Source: CAYNFR01 sp964396595
GTDB lineage: Bacteria > Bacteroidota > Bacteroidia > Chitinophagales > Saprospiraceae
Length of the DNA: 64,000 nucleotides
Direction of reading: 5' to 3'
NCBI GenBank assembly: GCA_964396595.1
Contig: CAYNFR010000001.1
Span: forward strand, 248,001-312,000
The position numbers were made by a program, and so were the translations under genes. Shown piece by piece: positions 1 to 8,862 of this stretch (position 1 is its first letter; every line of letters starts with the position of its first letter). A model generated the notes under the pieces. The model was given only the letters and a program-made list of their open reading frames with translations. It was not told where the DNA came from and searched no databases.

Positions 1-65
1 GCGGAATAAAAGAATTTACAAATTTTTAACGCTCGATCATAGCGGAAGAGTAATTAATCGGTTTC

Positions 66-1145
66 TTACCACTTAATAGAGTTAACGATAAGATCGATTT
101 CTTGCATTAGGTTTCGCTTTGATAAACCGGGCATGAGAATGAACCCATCCACAATCAGTAGCTTGCCTGTATGCTCATTGACTATAGCATAGCTTTGATA
201 AGGGCCTCCCAGGAATTCGTTAACCATTTCCCAGATACCCCTGACTTCCTTGACATAATGTCCTGAAATGGTTCTATTAAATTCAAGCACGGGAAGATCA
301 TTTGGATTCGATACCAGATAGCTATTTGGTGTATCTGAAGTAACAAATTTTCTTCCGAATGAGTCAAACCGCTGCCGTATGTAATCTTTATCGAGCTGAT
401 CTGTATTGCGATATGGATATTCTCTGAATACCAGATTTACTATCCCTGATTCAATATCCTTTCGTAACCATAATAGCTTGTCTTCATTCAGCGAATCTAA
501 AGCCACTTGATATGTAACGGGTATGTCAAGCGTAATCCCATATCGCTCTGTCAGCATTCGGCTGATGCCGGGATTTTTTCCTCTTGCATATGTGTATTGG
601 TATAACTGCTTCGCATCGTGATTGTTTACCTTAGAGGAGATCCCACCGAAGTTATCCTTCAATGCTTTGACAATCTCTTCATCTGTATTGCCAAAAAGGT
701 ATATAACTAATTGGCCGAAGGCCCACTTATCTCTTCCGATAGATGTTCTGAATGTACTATCTGCCTTTACTCTTTCAACACGCTCCGATCCTAGGTCATT
801 TTTGATAATATCAGTGGTCACCGAATTAGAGTCAGACAAGTTTCCTATTATAAGATAGGTGCGTAGCTGCCTACGATGATGGTCGGCGCGCAGCTGCTCG
901 GGAGAATAATAGCGTAAATCAAACATTGACTCCGGTCTTGGTGTGATAGGATAAACACCTCCTAGTGTGTTTTCAACAGCTTGCCCCACTATGCCTGACC
1001 ACATTGATTGATCACAGACTACAGTAATCTCATTCATGACGCCAAGAGCGGTAGGTTTTACCGTAACGCCTTCACCAGAAAAACACCCGGATAATGATGT
1101 AACCAGGAGTGAAAAAAGTAAATATCGTAAGGGGCGACCGAACAT
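66..1145 (-). CDS. DUF4837 family lipoprotein
   Basis: This 359-residue protein starts with a lipoprotein signal: a basic start, a hydrophobic run, and a lipobox ending at Cys21 (SLSGC). It should be anchored in the envelope. The rest is a soluble alpha/beta protein whose layout matches the DUF4837 family of Bacteroidota, including a conserved-looking GIWEMVNEFLGGPY segment near residues 304-317 and a C-terminal VDGFILMPG segment. The family has no established function that I know of. It lies 56 bp downstream of the moxR-like gene on the same strand and may be co-transcribed with it. Recognition is by overall sequence pattern; function is unknown. Confidence 0.85.
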   Translation of the reverse strand: MFGRPLRYLLFSLLVTSLSGCFSGEGVTVKPTALGVMNEITVVCDQSMWSGIVGQAVENTLGGVYPITPRPESMFDLRYYSPEQLRADHHRRQLRTYLIIGNLSDSNSVTTDIIKNDLGSERVERVKADSTFRTSIGRDKWAFGQLVIYLFGNTDEEIVKALKDNFGGISSKVNNHDAKQLYQYTYARGKNPGISRMLTERYGITLDIPVTYQVALDSLNEDKLLWLRKDIESGIVNLVFREYPYRNTDQLDKDYIRQRFDSFGRKFVTSDTPNSYLVSNPNDLPVLEFNRTISGHYVKEVRGIWEMVNEFLGGPYQSYAIVNEHTGKLLIVDGFILMPGLSKRNLMQEIDLIVNSIKW

Positions 1146-1201
1146 TTTTTTAATTATAAGATGCTTGACATTTCGTTTTTGTTGTGCCGCAGTGACATTT
1201 G

Positions 1202-2170
1202 CTATAACAATTTAGCTATTATTTGTTCTTCGTTGATCCCTTCAGCTTCGGCTTTATAGTTGCGTACGATGCGATGTCTTAAGATATTCGTAGCTACCGC
1301 TCTAACGTCTTCTATATCGGGTGCGTATTTGCCATTAATAGCTGCATGGCATTTAGCACCTAGTAACAAAAATTGTGAGGCTCTCGGACCGGCACCCCAA
1401 GAGATAAACTCATTAACTATAGCATCCGCTCGGGCAGTGTTGGGTCTAGTCTTTGTTGCAAGGCTCACTACATACTGAAGAACATGGTCAGTAACCGGTA
1501 TCTTACGGACCAATTGCTGAAAGAAGATGATCTCTTCCGCAGAGACGATATGACTCAACTGCGGAGCATAGTTCTCTGTCGTACTCTTAACTACTTGCAG
1601 CTCTTCTTCGTAAGAAGGATAGGTCAGTGGAACACTAAACATAAATCGGTCAAGTTGAGCTTCCGGTAGTGGATAAGTTCCTTCTTGCTCGATGGGATTC
1701 TGAGTGGCCATGACAAAGAAGGGTTTCGGCAATGTAAATTGCTGTCCACCAACCGTTACACTTCGTTCTTGCATCGCTTCGAGTAGTGCTGCTTGCGTTT
1801 TGGGAGGTGTTCTATTTATCTCGTCTGCCAACACAATGTTTGCGAATAAGGGGCCTTTCGTAAACTTAAAGCTCCTGTTTTCGTCCAATATTTCAGAACC
1901 GGTAATGTCCGATGGCATTAAATCGGGTGTGAACTGTATACGCTTAAATTCAAGATCCAACACTTCCGAAATAGTACTGACTAACAAGGTCTTCGCAAGC
2001 CCGGGCACTCCGACTAATAAGCTATGTCCATTGCTAAACAAGGATATCATCACCGCCTTTACTACCTCTCGCTGTCCTATAATTACTTTGCCGATTTCAG
2101 CTGTAAGATTCTTGTATGATTGCGCCAATGCATCTACCGCCTCGATGTCGGACTTAAACTGTTGATTCAT
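1202..2170 (-). CDS. MoxR family AAA+ ATPase
   Basis: A 322-residue AAA+ ATPase of the MoxR class, which remodels or activates partner proteins, often with DUF58 and von Willebrand A proteins. Walker A is GVPGLAKT at residues 54-61, Walker B is NIVLADE at about 111-117, sensor 1 is ATQNP at 155-159, and LDRF lies at 173-176. Full length for the family. The usual DUF58/VWA partners are not beside it: the next gene on the strand is a DUF4837 lipoprotein. A TAnnTTTG-like element lies about 46 bases upstream of the ATG. Confidence 0.93.
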   Translation of the reverse strand: MNQQFKSDIEAVDALAQSYKNLTAEIGKVIIGQREVVKAVMISLFSNGHSLLVGVPGLAKTLLVSTISEVLDLEFKRIQFTPDLMPSDITGSEILDENRSFKFTKGPLFANIVLADEINRTPPKTQAALLEAMQERSVTVGGQQFTLPKPFFVMATQNPIEQEGTYPLPEAQLDRFMFSVPLTYPSYEEELQVVKSTTENYAPQLSHIVSAEEIIFFQQLVRKIPVTDHVLQYVVSLATKTRPNTARADAIVNEFISWGAGPRASQFLLLGAKCHAAINGKYAPDIEDVRAVATNILRHRIVRNYKAEAEGINEEQIIAKLL

Positions 2171-2215
2171 ATACTCTTCGGATTCTACTCTCTTTAATTA
2201 ATAACGACTAAGGGT

Positions 2216-2223
2216 CAAATTTA
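2216..2223 (-). promoter_or_regulatory. Possible -7 promoter element for the moxR-like gene
   Basis: On the minus strand this reads TAAATTTG, a match to the Bacteroidota -7 consensus TAnnTTTG, about 46 bases before the ATG at 2170. I see no convincing -33 TTG at the expected spacing. The same octamer precedes uppS, ompH and secA in this window. Confidence 0.4.
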
Positions 2224-2404
2224 CGAAGCTAAAACGGCTTTGAGCATATTATGTTTCAGTCAAGCACCCCAAGATTGTAGTTCTAGATGGTAAGTTTAAT
2301 GAGAAAATGCACCCTTAAACGATTAGATCCATGCTGTCGTCTATAAAACTGTTAAAAATGTGTGACATGAAATAATTTAGTTCTACATTTAAAAACCTAC
2401 AATC

Positions 2405-2572
2405 ATGACTGAATTATTTCGTATCGTATTCTTTCCGGGCACTATTGCCTTACTGATTCCGCTATGTGCCATCATCGGTGCATTTGTGATTAAAAGTCAG
2501 AAAATGCACTATGCACACGTAGAAAGACTTGCTAGATTACGTCAAGAACCAGACGAGGATACATTAGTCTAA
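2405..2572 (+). CDS. Small single-pass membrane protein, 55 aa
   Basis: An ATG-initiated 55-codon frame encoding MTELFRIVFFPGTIALLIPL at its start, with one clear hydrophobic segment at about residues 8-30, then a charged tail rich in Arg and acidic residues (ERLARLRQEPDEDTLV). The layout (short periplasmic end, one helix, basic then acidic cytosolic tail) resembles PspB-like small membrane proteins, but I cannot assign a family. It lies alone between two minus-strand genes. Its stop overlaps the stop of the xdhC-like gene by four bases, so the two converge. Translation is inferred from the start codon, the membrane helix and the placement. Confidence 0.6.
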   Translation: MTELFRIVFFPGTIALLIPLCAIIGAFVIKSQKMHYAHVERLARLRQEPDEDTLV

Positions 2573-3591
2573 ACGTGTATAGGACCATCTTTGTAACGAA
2601 GAGAGTTAGACTGCTTGTTTCTAAAGTGAGCTATAAGCTCAGCTATAATGGCAGAAGCAATTTCTTCAGGGTTCTCTGCACCAATGTCTAGTCCGATGGG
2701 ATTATAAATTCTGCTATCTTCCTGAAGTAAAGTTAAGCCGGACTCTTCGATCATTTTATTAAATCGCTTACGAGGCCCGAGCAGACCTATATATCCCACA
2801 TCCTGACGGACTAGTCGCAGTAGTTCCGTCTTATCTCTAACATAATCATGTGACATCAGTACACATGCGGTAAAAGCATCTAGAGGTAGAGAATCTACTT
2901 CTGCCCAATCGTATACCTGGCTAACTCTGCCAAGATGCTGATTGTGAAACTTAGGTTTCCTTCCGACCAATATTATCTCCCAGCCCATGACTGTGGAAAG
3001 CTCTATTAATGGATAAACATCATAGTTGTCACCATATATAATCATTCTAGTGGTGGGCGAAATACTTTCCTTTAATATCCGTATGCCCTGTTCTTCTGTA
3101 ATAATCGACTTGACCTGATTTCTCGATTGATCTGTATTCTCTTCCCAACTCAACACGCCTGCGACAGTTGCAGGTGGCAACATAGTAGAAAGTGTTAGAC
3201 GTCTGCGGGTATGAATGATTTGTCGTAAAGTCTGGATAGGGTTAGATGACGCTGAATGATGTAAGGGAGTGAGCAATACATCTATTACACCATTACAGCC
3301 CAGGCCGATGCCTATGGGTTTGTCTTCTTCCTCTCTCGTGTCATAACGTATAATCTCAATACACTGACGTTCAATAGCGATACGTGCCTTTCGTTGAGCA
3401 TCCCCTTCCAGACATCCGCCACTTATCCCACCTACCCACCTACCATCTGTAGATATGATCATTCTTGCTCCGATCCTACGGTAGGAAGATCCTTCGACGT
3501 ATACTACAGACAGCAGCGCACATCTCACTAAGTTATGATCAAGTGAGTCATAAAAGGAAATGATCTTTTTAATTTCTTTCATAATCAGCAA
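2569..3591 (-). CDS. XdhC/CoxI family protein
   Basis: A 340-residue protein of the XdhC/CoxI family, which handles molybdenum cofactor for xanthine-dehydrogenase-type enzymes. The N-terminal XdhC_CoxI domain is clear (EGSSYRRIGARMIIS and GGISGGCLEGD, about residues 33-63), and the C-terminal Rossmann-like domain ends with YIGLLGPRKR. The usual glycine-rich loop of the second domain (GxGH type) is replaced by YGDNYDVYP, so nucleotide binding may differ. No xanthine dehydrogenase, CO dehydrogenase or molybdopterin gene is nearby, so the client enzyme is unknown. An ATG one codon after the chosen start region (MKEIKK) is an alternative start. Confidence 0.88.
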   Translation of the reverse strand: MLIMKEIKKIISFYDSLDHNLVRCALLSVVYVEGSSYRRIGARMIISTDGRWVGGISGGCLEGDAQRKARIAIERQCIEIIRYDTREEEDKPIGIGLGCNGVIDVLLTPLHHSASSNPIQTLRQIIHTRRRLTLSTMLPPATVAGVLSWEENTDQSRNQVKSIITEEQGIRILKESISPTTRMIIYGDNYDVYPLIELSTVMGWEIILVGRKPKFHNQHLGRVSQVYDWAEVDSLPLDAFTACVLMSHDYVRDKTELLRLVRQDVGYIGLLGPRKRFNKMIEESGLTLLQEDSRIYNPIGLDIGAENPEEIASAIIAELIAHFRNKQSNSLRYKDGPIHV

Positions 3592-3600
3592 TAAGGAATG

Positions 3601-4452
3601 CTATCGCTTAGGTCGAGCTTTTGATGGCTTTGTAGAAGTACTTTTTGATTTTTTCATAAATTTAGGACATTCTAAGTCTCCGAAATATTTCATTACGCCT
3701 ATTCCGAATATGACATAGGTGTCATTATTTTTATTGTTGCCGCGTTGACGTCCCGGGTCGCCGATTCCCTCTACCAAGGCAGGGTTGCTGAGCGTAACAG
3801 CTGTTACCCCTCGTATTTCCCTTAGCAATCCCAGATCAGGATAAACATTGCTGACATCTTCGAGATAATCTGTCCGCGAATTGTGAATACTCAACTGTAC
3901 ATTAATACTCCAGTCATAGTTAAGTGACCACTTAAGACCTATTCCGTAAGTGAGCGCCCAGCTAAATCTTCCGTACTCCTCTCCAAGTGCTTGTCCTTCT
4001 GTCCCGAAGTCTCGAAGGTTAACTCTCTGATTATCCAGCATGGCTTGAGGATTGTAACTGAATATTGAAAATCCCGCCAATAAATATGGCGTGAAAAACT
4101 CTTCCTTGCTGCCATGCACAAAAGGTAAAAAGTTAAACTCAAATTGATTCGTCCAGTCTATATTGCTACTGCTAAATCGCAAATTGCGATTTCTTTCGTA
4201 GCTATTGGGAGAATGGACATCATCTGCTTTAAGCTGAAAATAATTGACTGAAGATTTAACTGCTATCCTATTGTCGAAGTTATACCTAAAGGCTATACCT
4301 CCTGCTGGCATCACATTTATAATTCTCAACTCCGTCTGCAAGTCGCCAAAATATTGACTGCCCCCTAGCCAACCACCAAGCTCAACACCCTTCTGTCCAT
4401 GAGCTCTCACCCATAGTATAACAAACAATATGATAAAGGCCTTAGTACGCAT
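3601..4452 (-). CDS. DUF6089 family outer-membrane barrel protein
   Basis: A 283-residue secreted protein with a signal peptide (about residues 1-19, ending near AHG) followed by alternating hydrophobic and polar strands, many Gly, Tyr and Phe, typical of an eight- to ten-strand outer-membrane barrel. It matches the DUF6089 pattern of Bacteroidota: GGWLGGSQYFGDL near the mature start and a late YVIFGIGVMKYFG strand. The C-terminus is a Lys/Ser/Thr/Arg-rich tail. No function is established for the family as far as I know. It lies 9 bp downstream of the xdhC-like gene but I see no functional tie. Confidence 0.8.
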   Translation of the reverse strand: MRTKAFIILFVILWVRAHGQKGVELGGWLGGSQYFGDLQTELRIINVMPAGGIAFRYNFDNRIAVKSSVNYFQLKADDVHSPNSYERNRNLRFSSSNIDWTNQFEFNFLPFVHGSKEEFFTPYLLAGFSIFSYNPQAMLDNQRVNLRDFGTEGQALGEEYGRFSWALTYGIGLKWSLNYDWSINVQLSIHNSRTDYLEDVSNVYPDLGLLREIRGVTAVTLSNPALVEGIGDPGRQRGNNKNNDTYVIFGIGVMKYFGDLECPKFMKKSKSTSTKPSKARPKR

Positions 4453-4679
4453 AGATTATAAAGAACGCCTTGACCTTGTGGCTTATTCTATGTGATTAAT
4501 GGGTAAATGTGGGATAAAATATTGCCCCCTATTACAACTCAATTAGATTTGTGATTTTACTTACCTTAAATGTAGTTTTTAACTTGTGTGGACGATCAGC
4601 AAGTACATGACAAAAATATGATTTTTGAGGTTTTTTAATACAATTTCTGGTTACGAACACATTTGACCCAGACACCTTG

Positions 4680-6998
4680 TTACCTGATCACCATAATCTT
4701 AGTCACAAAACTATCAGGTGCACCAAAAGGCTCCCCCCCGGAAGAAAACACTAGATACACACCGGATCCGACTGTCCTGGATCTAGTATCAAGGCCATCC
4801 CATACGGCTTGTCCTCCCAATGCTCTTAGCTCTCTCACAAGATTTCCTTCTACATCTGTTATTTTAACGGTAGCATTGTTAATCAGTCCTCTGATGGCGA
4901 TATCGCCACGATAATCCGGGGTGACAGGATTAGGATAAGCATAAATATCATCTTTTAGATGGGTAGAAGCAGGAGCAGTCGAGCCGGTATTATAGCTTAC
5001 GATTCCCTTATTTGTTCCTATCCACATGATGCCACTTATGTCATCAAATGCCATAGCCGTGATTTCATTGTCCGGGAGAGGGCTATTCTGCGTGGTAAAA
5101 TGGAAAACTTGTTCATCTCCACTGCTCGATTGCACATACACTCCGGTCGTTGTACCAAACCATTTGCGATCGGCACCATCCACTGATATCACATTAATCT
5201 GCTGATCTGCTAGCAATCGTGCAGGAATTCCGTCTTGCTCAACTATGCGCTGTACCCCTCGACAGTCTGCGCTGAATACGCGCTCTCCACAATCAAAAAT
5301 ATACGGCCCTTCTGAGGTGCCAACCCATACGATTCCTTGTCGATCCGTGATGTGGGACAATATTCTGCTTGATGTGATAATGCTATTCGAACGATTAATT
5401 ATTCGCAGACGATCGTCTGCCGATGAACGTAGGTTATCTCCGACATCAAGCACAGCTACTCCGGGATTTGCTCCGGCGATAGTCATCCAGAAATAACCTC
5501 GCGCGTCTCTCTTTATACTGGTAATAAAGATCTGTCCGGACAAATCAAAAGAAGTCCATTCTCCTTCTGCGCTAAGCAAATGAAGAGGGCGCGATGCGCC
5601 AAATGTAGTCACCCACAGATTGTCGTCCTCATCCTTAACAATACCCGTAACCCTCTCACGAGCCTCATCACCAATAGCGCCTCGCAACGTACTATTCTCT
5701 TTATTAAACACCGTGTACTTTTGATCTACCCAATGATATCTTAACAAACCCGCCCAGTAACTTCCTACCCAAAGTGTCGTATTTTTTAGATCAAGAAATA
5801 CACGATAAGGGCTCAGTAAATCGAATGCTGCAACGACCGGATTAGTTTGCTCATTAAAATTGAACCATTGGCCATTATTTCTTAAATAAATGCCATCTCT
5901 TCCGAAAAGATATTGATAATTGTCCGATACCCCGCCACTTGCCACAGCCACGAGACCGTCTTGAACAGCAATTTCGCTGGAAGTATGAGAATAGGGAGAG
6001 GTAACGGATAAAACTGAGCAATTCCCATTGACCTCGTTTGCATATCGAAAGCCCCCTCCTAGATCAGCATACCATATCCTACCCTCCGGTGTTATGGCTA
6101 AGCCATTGTTTATACTTACGCATCCAGCACCTGCAATAGCCTTTACCCCTGATCGATCGATAAAAAATACATCCCCTTCAAACAATCCAATGCGCTGAAC
6201 CCCCACCGCCACTTGATCAGCTGCTTGGGCAAGTTGGGTTATCTGGTCTCCGACAGAAGCTGTATAAATCTTGACAAGCTCATGACTTCGGTTTAAAGCA
6301 TAAACCTCCGTCTTCGTCGCTAACCAAATATCTCCATCCAATAGTAGTATATGCAATAATTCCTCCCCTGCCAATAATTGGACTTCGTCCCATCGGCTGA
6401 AATCCGCTATGTTTCGATTCGCTAGTAGATCTGCAAAATATAAACCATCTGCCCCTGCGGCATATATAAGACCATCGCGTTGTGCTGTACCATTGATTCG
6501 CATATTGGTTATGATCGTGTTACCAAAAAGTAATTCGTCAGGATCTAGCTCTACTATACCAAAATCCATAGACAATATCATGCGATCTCGCGATGCTGAA
6601 AAAAGATGATTGATTCTCTTAGATCCAATGATGGTGTTATTCCTCAATATTGTAGGAAGATTGGTAACACCGTTTCTATCCACAAAATCCAGATTTCCAT
6701 TGGTATAAGCTATAACTAGCTGATCATTAAAATCATCATACACCAAAGTCTCTACCCCTGTATCTGACAGCCCCTCTACACGGTCTAATTTTTTATAAGA
6801 AAAATCACTTTCATCAATACTTATCACGCTCCATGGGGTCGCGAAAAAGACCCTATCACCCCCATAAGCTACCTTGATGCCTTGCTGATATGGCAAATGG
6901 CTATTCCACCGACCGATCGGAGGGTCATATTGCGCCATCAAGGATAAACAAGACCATAGACTAATACCCAAAGTCTTGAGAAATGGCGAATAATTCAT
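4680..6998 (-). CDS. porZ: PorZ-like type IX secretion beta-propeller protein
   Basis: A 772-residue protein with a signal peptide (about residues 1-22, ending LMAQ), two seven-bladed beta-propeller regions with two-component-regulator-propeller repeats (for example WVGTSEGPYIF and MWIGTNKGIVSY), and a C-terminal immunoglobulin-like type IX sorting domain (YPNPVTP near residue 687, then GSGVYLVF). This order is that of PorZ, a surface component of the type IX secretion attachment complex that in Porphyromonas delivers anionic LPS to the sortase. It overlaps nadD by one base, so translation is probably coupled. Other por/sprA genes are not in this window. Confidence 0.85.
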   Translation of the reverse strand: MNYSPFLKTLGISLWSCLSLMAQYDPPIGRWNSHLPYQQGIKVAYGGDRVFFATPWSVISIDESDFSYKKLDRVEGLSDTGVETLVYDDFNDQLVIAYTNGNLDFVDRNGVTNLPTILRNNTIIGSKRINHLFSASRDRMILSMDFGIVELDPDELLFGNTIITNMRINGTAQRDGLIYAAGADGLYFADLLANRNIADFSRWDEVQLLAGEELLHILLLDGDIWLATKTEVYALNRSHELVKIYTASVGDQITQLAQAADQVAVGVQRIGLFEGDVFFIDRSGVKAIAGAGCVSINNGLAITPEGRIWYADLGGGFRYANEVNGNCSVLSVTSPYSHTSSEIAVQDGLVAVASGGVSDNYQYLFGRDGIYLRNNGQWFNFNEQTNPVVAAFDLLSPYRVFLDLKNTTLWVGSYWAGLLRYHWVDQKYTVFNKENSTLRGAIGDEARERVTGIVKDEDDNLWVTTFGASRPLHLLSAEGEWTSFDLSGQIFITSIKRDARGYFWMTIAGANPGVAVLDVGDNLRSSADDRLRIINRSNSIITSSRILSHITDRQGIVWVGTSEGPYIFDCGERVFSADCRGVQRIVEQDGIPARLLADQQINVISVDGADRKWFGTTTGVYVQSSSGDEQVFHFTTQNSPLPDNEITAMAFDDISGIMWIGTNKGIVSYNTGSTAPASTHLKDDIYAYPNPVTPDYRGDIAIRGLINNATVKITDVEGNLVRELRALGGQAVWDGLDTRSRTVGSGVYLVFSSGGEPFGAPDSFVTKIMVIR

Positions 6999-7576
6999 TA
7001 CGATCGGTATAACTTGCTTGTTTCAAGATATGCATAAACGGCATCGGGTACTAGATATCGGACAGATTTGCCTAAGCGAATATTATCTCTGATATAGCTG
7101 GCGCTAATGTTCAACAATGGTGCATCAACGAAACGAACTCTCGGATGGGACTTATATGGATAGTCATTGTCCACCCCCGAGCGTCGATAGACATAGATAT
7201 CATGATTTTTGATGATTTTTTGGTCGTTCTTCCACTTATGAAAACTAGCCAAATTATCCTCACCCATGATCAGCGAAAAACTATTTTGAGGATATTTATC
7301 GCTTAAATAGGCCAATGTGTCCACTGTGTAAGATGGTTGTGGCATTGAAAATTCAATGTTGGAAGCGCGAATATCTCTTTCGTCACCTATAGCAAGTTCC
7401 ACTAAATAAAGTCTGTCATAATCCTGCGCTAGGCTGGCCTTGGGCTTAAATGGATTCTGTGGGCTTACAACCATCCACACTTGTGTTAAGTCTGTATGTT
7501 CTGCAAGATATTTGGCAATAATCATATGACCTACGTGAACGGGATTGTAGGAGCCAAAGAACAGACCTATTTTCAT
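6998..7576 (-). CDS. nadD: Nicotinate-nucleotide adenylyltransferase
   Basis: A 192-residue cytosolic enzyme that adenylylates nicotinate mononucleotide with ATP in NAD synthesis. The nucleotidyltransferase signature is present: GLFFGSYNPVHVGH with HxGH at residues 14-17, and the C-terminal ISASYIRD at 157-164, equivalent to the ISSTxIR motif. Length is normal. It sits in the order dnaN-nadD-porZ, with short gaps or overlap, and is probably co-transcribed. Confidence 0.94.
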   Translation of the reverse strand: MKIGLFFGSYNPVHVGHMIIAKYLAEHTDLTQVWMVVSPQNPFKPKASLAQDYDRLYLVELAIGDERDIRASNIEFSMPQPSYTVDTLAYLSDKYPQNSFSLIMGEDNLASFHKWKNDQKIIKNHDIYVYRRSGVDNDYPYKSHPRVRFVDAPLLNISASYIRDNIRLGKSVRYLVPDAVYAYLETSKLYRS

Positions 7577-7589
7577 GACTCAATCCGGC

Positions 7590-8708
7590 TTAATTGCCCA
7601 GCATTGATGGCATAAGCAGCATGATGAGATCTTCTCCTTCTTCAAGTTCGGCAGGGACTATAATTCCTGGGCGATTAGGAGTTGATAACTTTAAGCAGAC
7701 TTTCTCATCATAAAGCACAGATAACATTTCGATGAGATTTTTAGCATTGAATCCGACGTTGATTGGCTCTTCGCTACTGTATTCACAATAAAGCTGCTCC
7801 GTAGCCTCATTGGAAAAATCTAGATCTTGAGCAGTGGCGGTGAGGCTTCCGTCAGAAATATTGAAAACCACCTGATTAGTAGATTTATTTGCATAGATAT
7901 TCAATCGTTTAAGAGAGCTAAGAAACTCCAGGCGATCAATTGTTGCCACGTTGACATTATTTGTCGGTATTACACCATTGTAGTCAGGAAATTTATGGAC
8001 TATGAGCCTGATAATTATTTCGGTATCTCCTAGATCAAAGAATATATTCTTGACATTGTAAGACACCGTTACTTCCATATTAGACGCTAGTGCGTTTTTT
8101 AATTGGATTAAGCCCTTCTTAGGAATGCTAATAGCGTCACCTGCCGTTCCCCCTTTATGCCTAATGGAATATTTGACTAATTTATGAGCATCCGTTGCCG
8201 CAAAGACAATGTCCTTGTCCTCAAACTTCAATGAAACCCCTTGCATATTCGCGCGTAAATCGTCATTGCTCGTTGCAAAGAGCGTTCTTTCGAGCATTTT
8301 GTGTATTAGCTCAGAACTGAGCTTAAAGCTTGTTACATTCTCTTTAACAGGTAGTTCAGGATAGTCATCAGCATTGTCTCCTGCCAGCTTGTATTTTCCA
8401 TATGAAGAGGTAACTGTCACCGTTTTTGAGAGCATATCCGCATCAAGTGTAATCGGTTGCTCCGGTAAAGCTTTAAGTGTATCAAGTAGCATTCTGGCTG
8501 GTATGGCAATTTGTCCGTCCTCTTCTCCTTGCACTTCTAATAAAGAAATTACAGTTGTTTCGAGATTGGACGTATATATAGTGAGTTGATTTCCACGTAA
8601 TGAAAACAGAAAATCTTCCAATATAGCCAATACATTTTTACTTCCTAAAACCCCGGAAGCAAGAGACAGCTTTTTAAGGATTTCAGCAGACGAGACGATA
8701 AACTTCAT
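7590..8708 (-). CDS. dnaN: DNA polymerase III beta sliding clamp
   Basis: A 372-residue clamp protein that dimerises around DNA and tethers DNA polymerases. Three repeated clamp domains are evident, starting with MKFIVSSAEILKKLSLASGV and ending in the typical LIMLLMPSMLGN tail that forms part of the ligand pocket. It is not next to dnaA or gyrB here, so it gives no evidence that the replication origin is close. Genes downstream on the same strand are nadD and porZ. Confidence 0.96.
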   Translation of the reverse strand: MKFIVSSAEILKKLSLASGVLGSKNVLAILEDFLFSLRGNQLTIYTSNLETTVISLLEVQGEEDGQIAIPARMLLDTLKALPEQPITLDADMLSKTVTVTSSYGKYKLAGDNADDYPELPVKENVTSFKLSSELIHKMLERTLFATSNDDLRANMQGVSLKFEDKDIVFAATDAHKLVKYSIRHKGGTAGDAISIPKKGLIQLKNALASNMEVTVSYNVKNIFFDLGDTEIIIRLIVHKFPDYNGVIPTNNVNVATIDRLEFLSSLKRLNIYANKSTNQVVFNISDGSLTATAQDLDFSNEATEQLYCEYSSEEPINVGFNAKNLIEMLSVLYDEKVCLKLSTPNRPGIIVPAELEEGEDLIMLLMPSMLGN

Positions 8709-8777
8709 TTAAATCATGATTTTTAAAGATTAATTGACGATTCCATCCAGTCAGATGGAACGAGCAAAATTCTTGCA

Positions 8778-8785
8778 CAAAAATA
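8778..8785 (-). promoter_or_regulatory. Possible -7 promoter element for dnaN
   Basis: The minus strand reads TATTTTTG, a TAnnTTTG match, about 70 bases upstream of the dnaN ATG. No clear -33 TTG is visible at 17-23 bases. Confidence 0.35.
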
Positions 8786-8827
8786 ACGAATGTATCCTAT
8801 TATTATCAGAATCATATATCTGCGCTT

Positions 8828-8835
8828 TACTTTTG
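8828..8835 (+). promoter_or_regulatory. Possible -7 promoter element for the M16-family gene
   Basis: TACTTTTG matches the Bacteroidota -7 consensus and ends 27 bases before the ATG at 8863. The same octamer is found before mreB and the E2 gene. Confidence 0.45.
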
Positions 8836-8862
8836 TGGTGAATAACTGTCATCTTGCGCTCA

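Noticed and set aside
1704..2165. Plus-strand open frame of 153 codons inside the moxR-like gene
   Set aside because: It lies wholly antisense to a well-supported AAA+ gene and its product resembles no protein family.
7590..8708. Replication origin near dnaN
   Set aside because: dnaA, gyrB and recF are absent and no cluster of DnaA boxes was seen in the flanking intergenic DNA.
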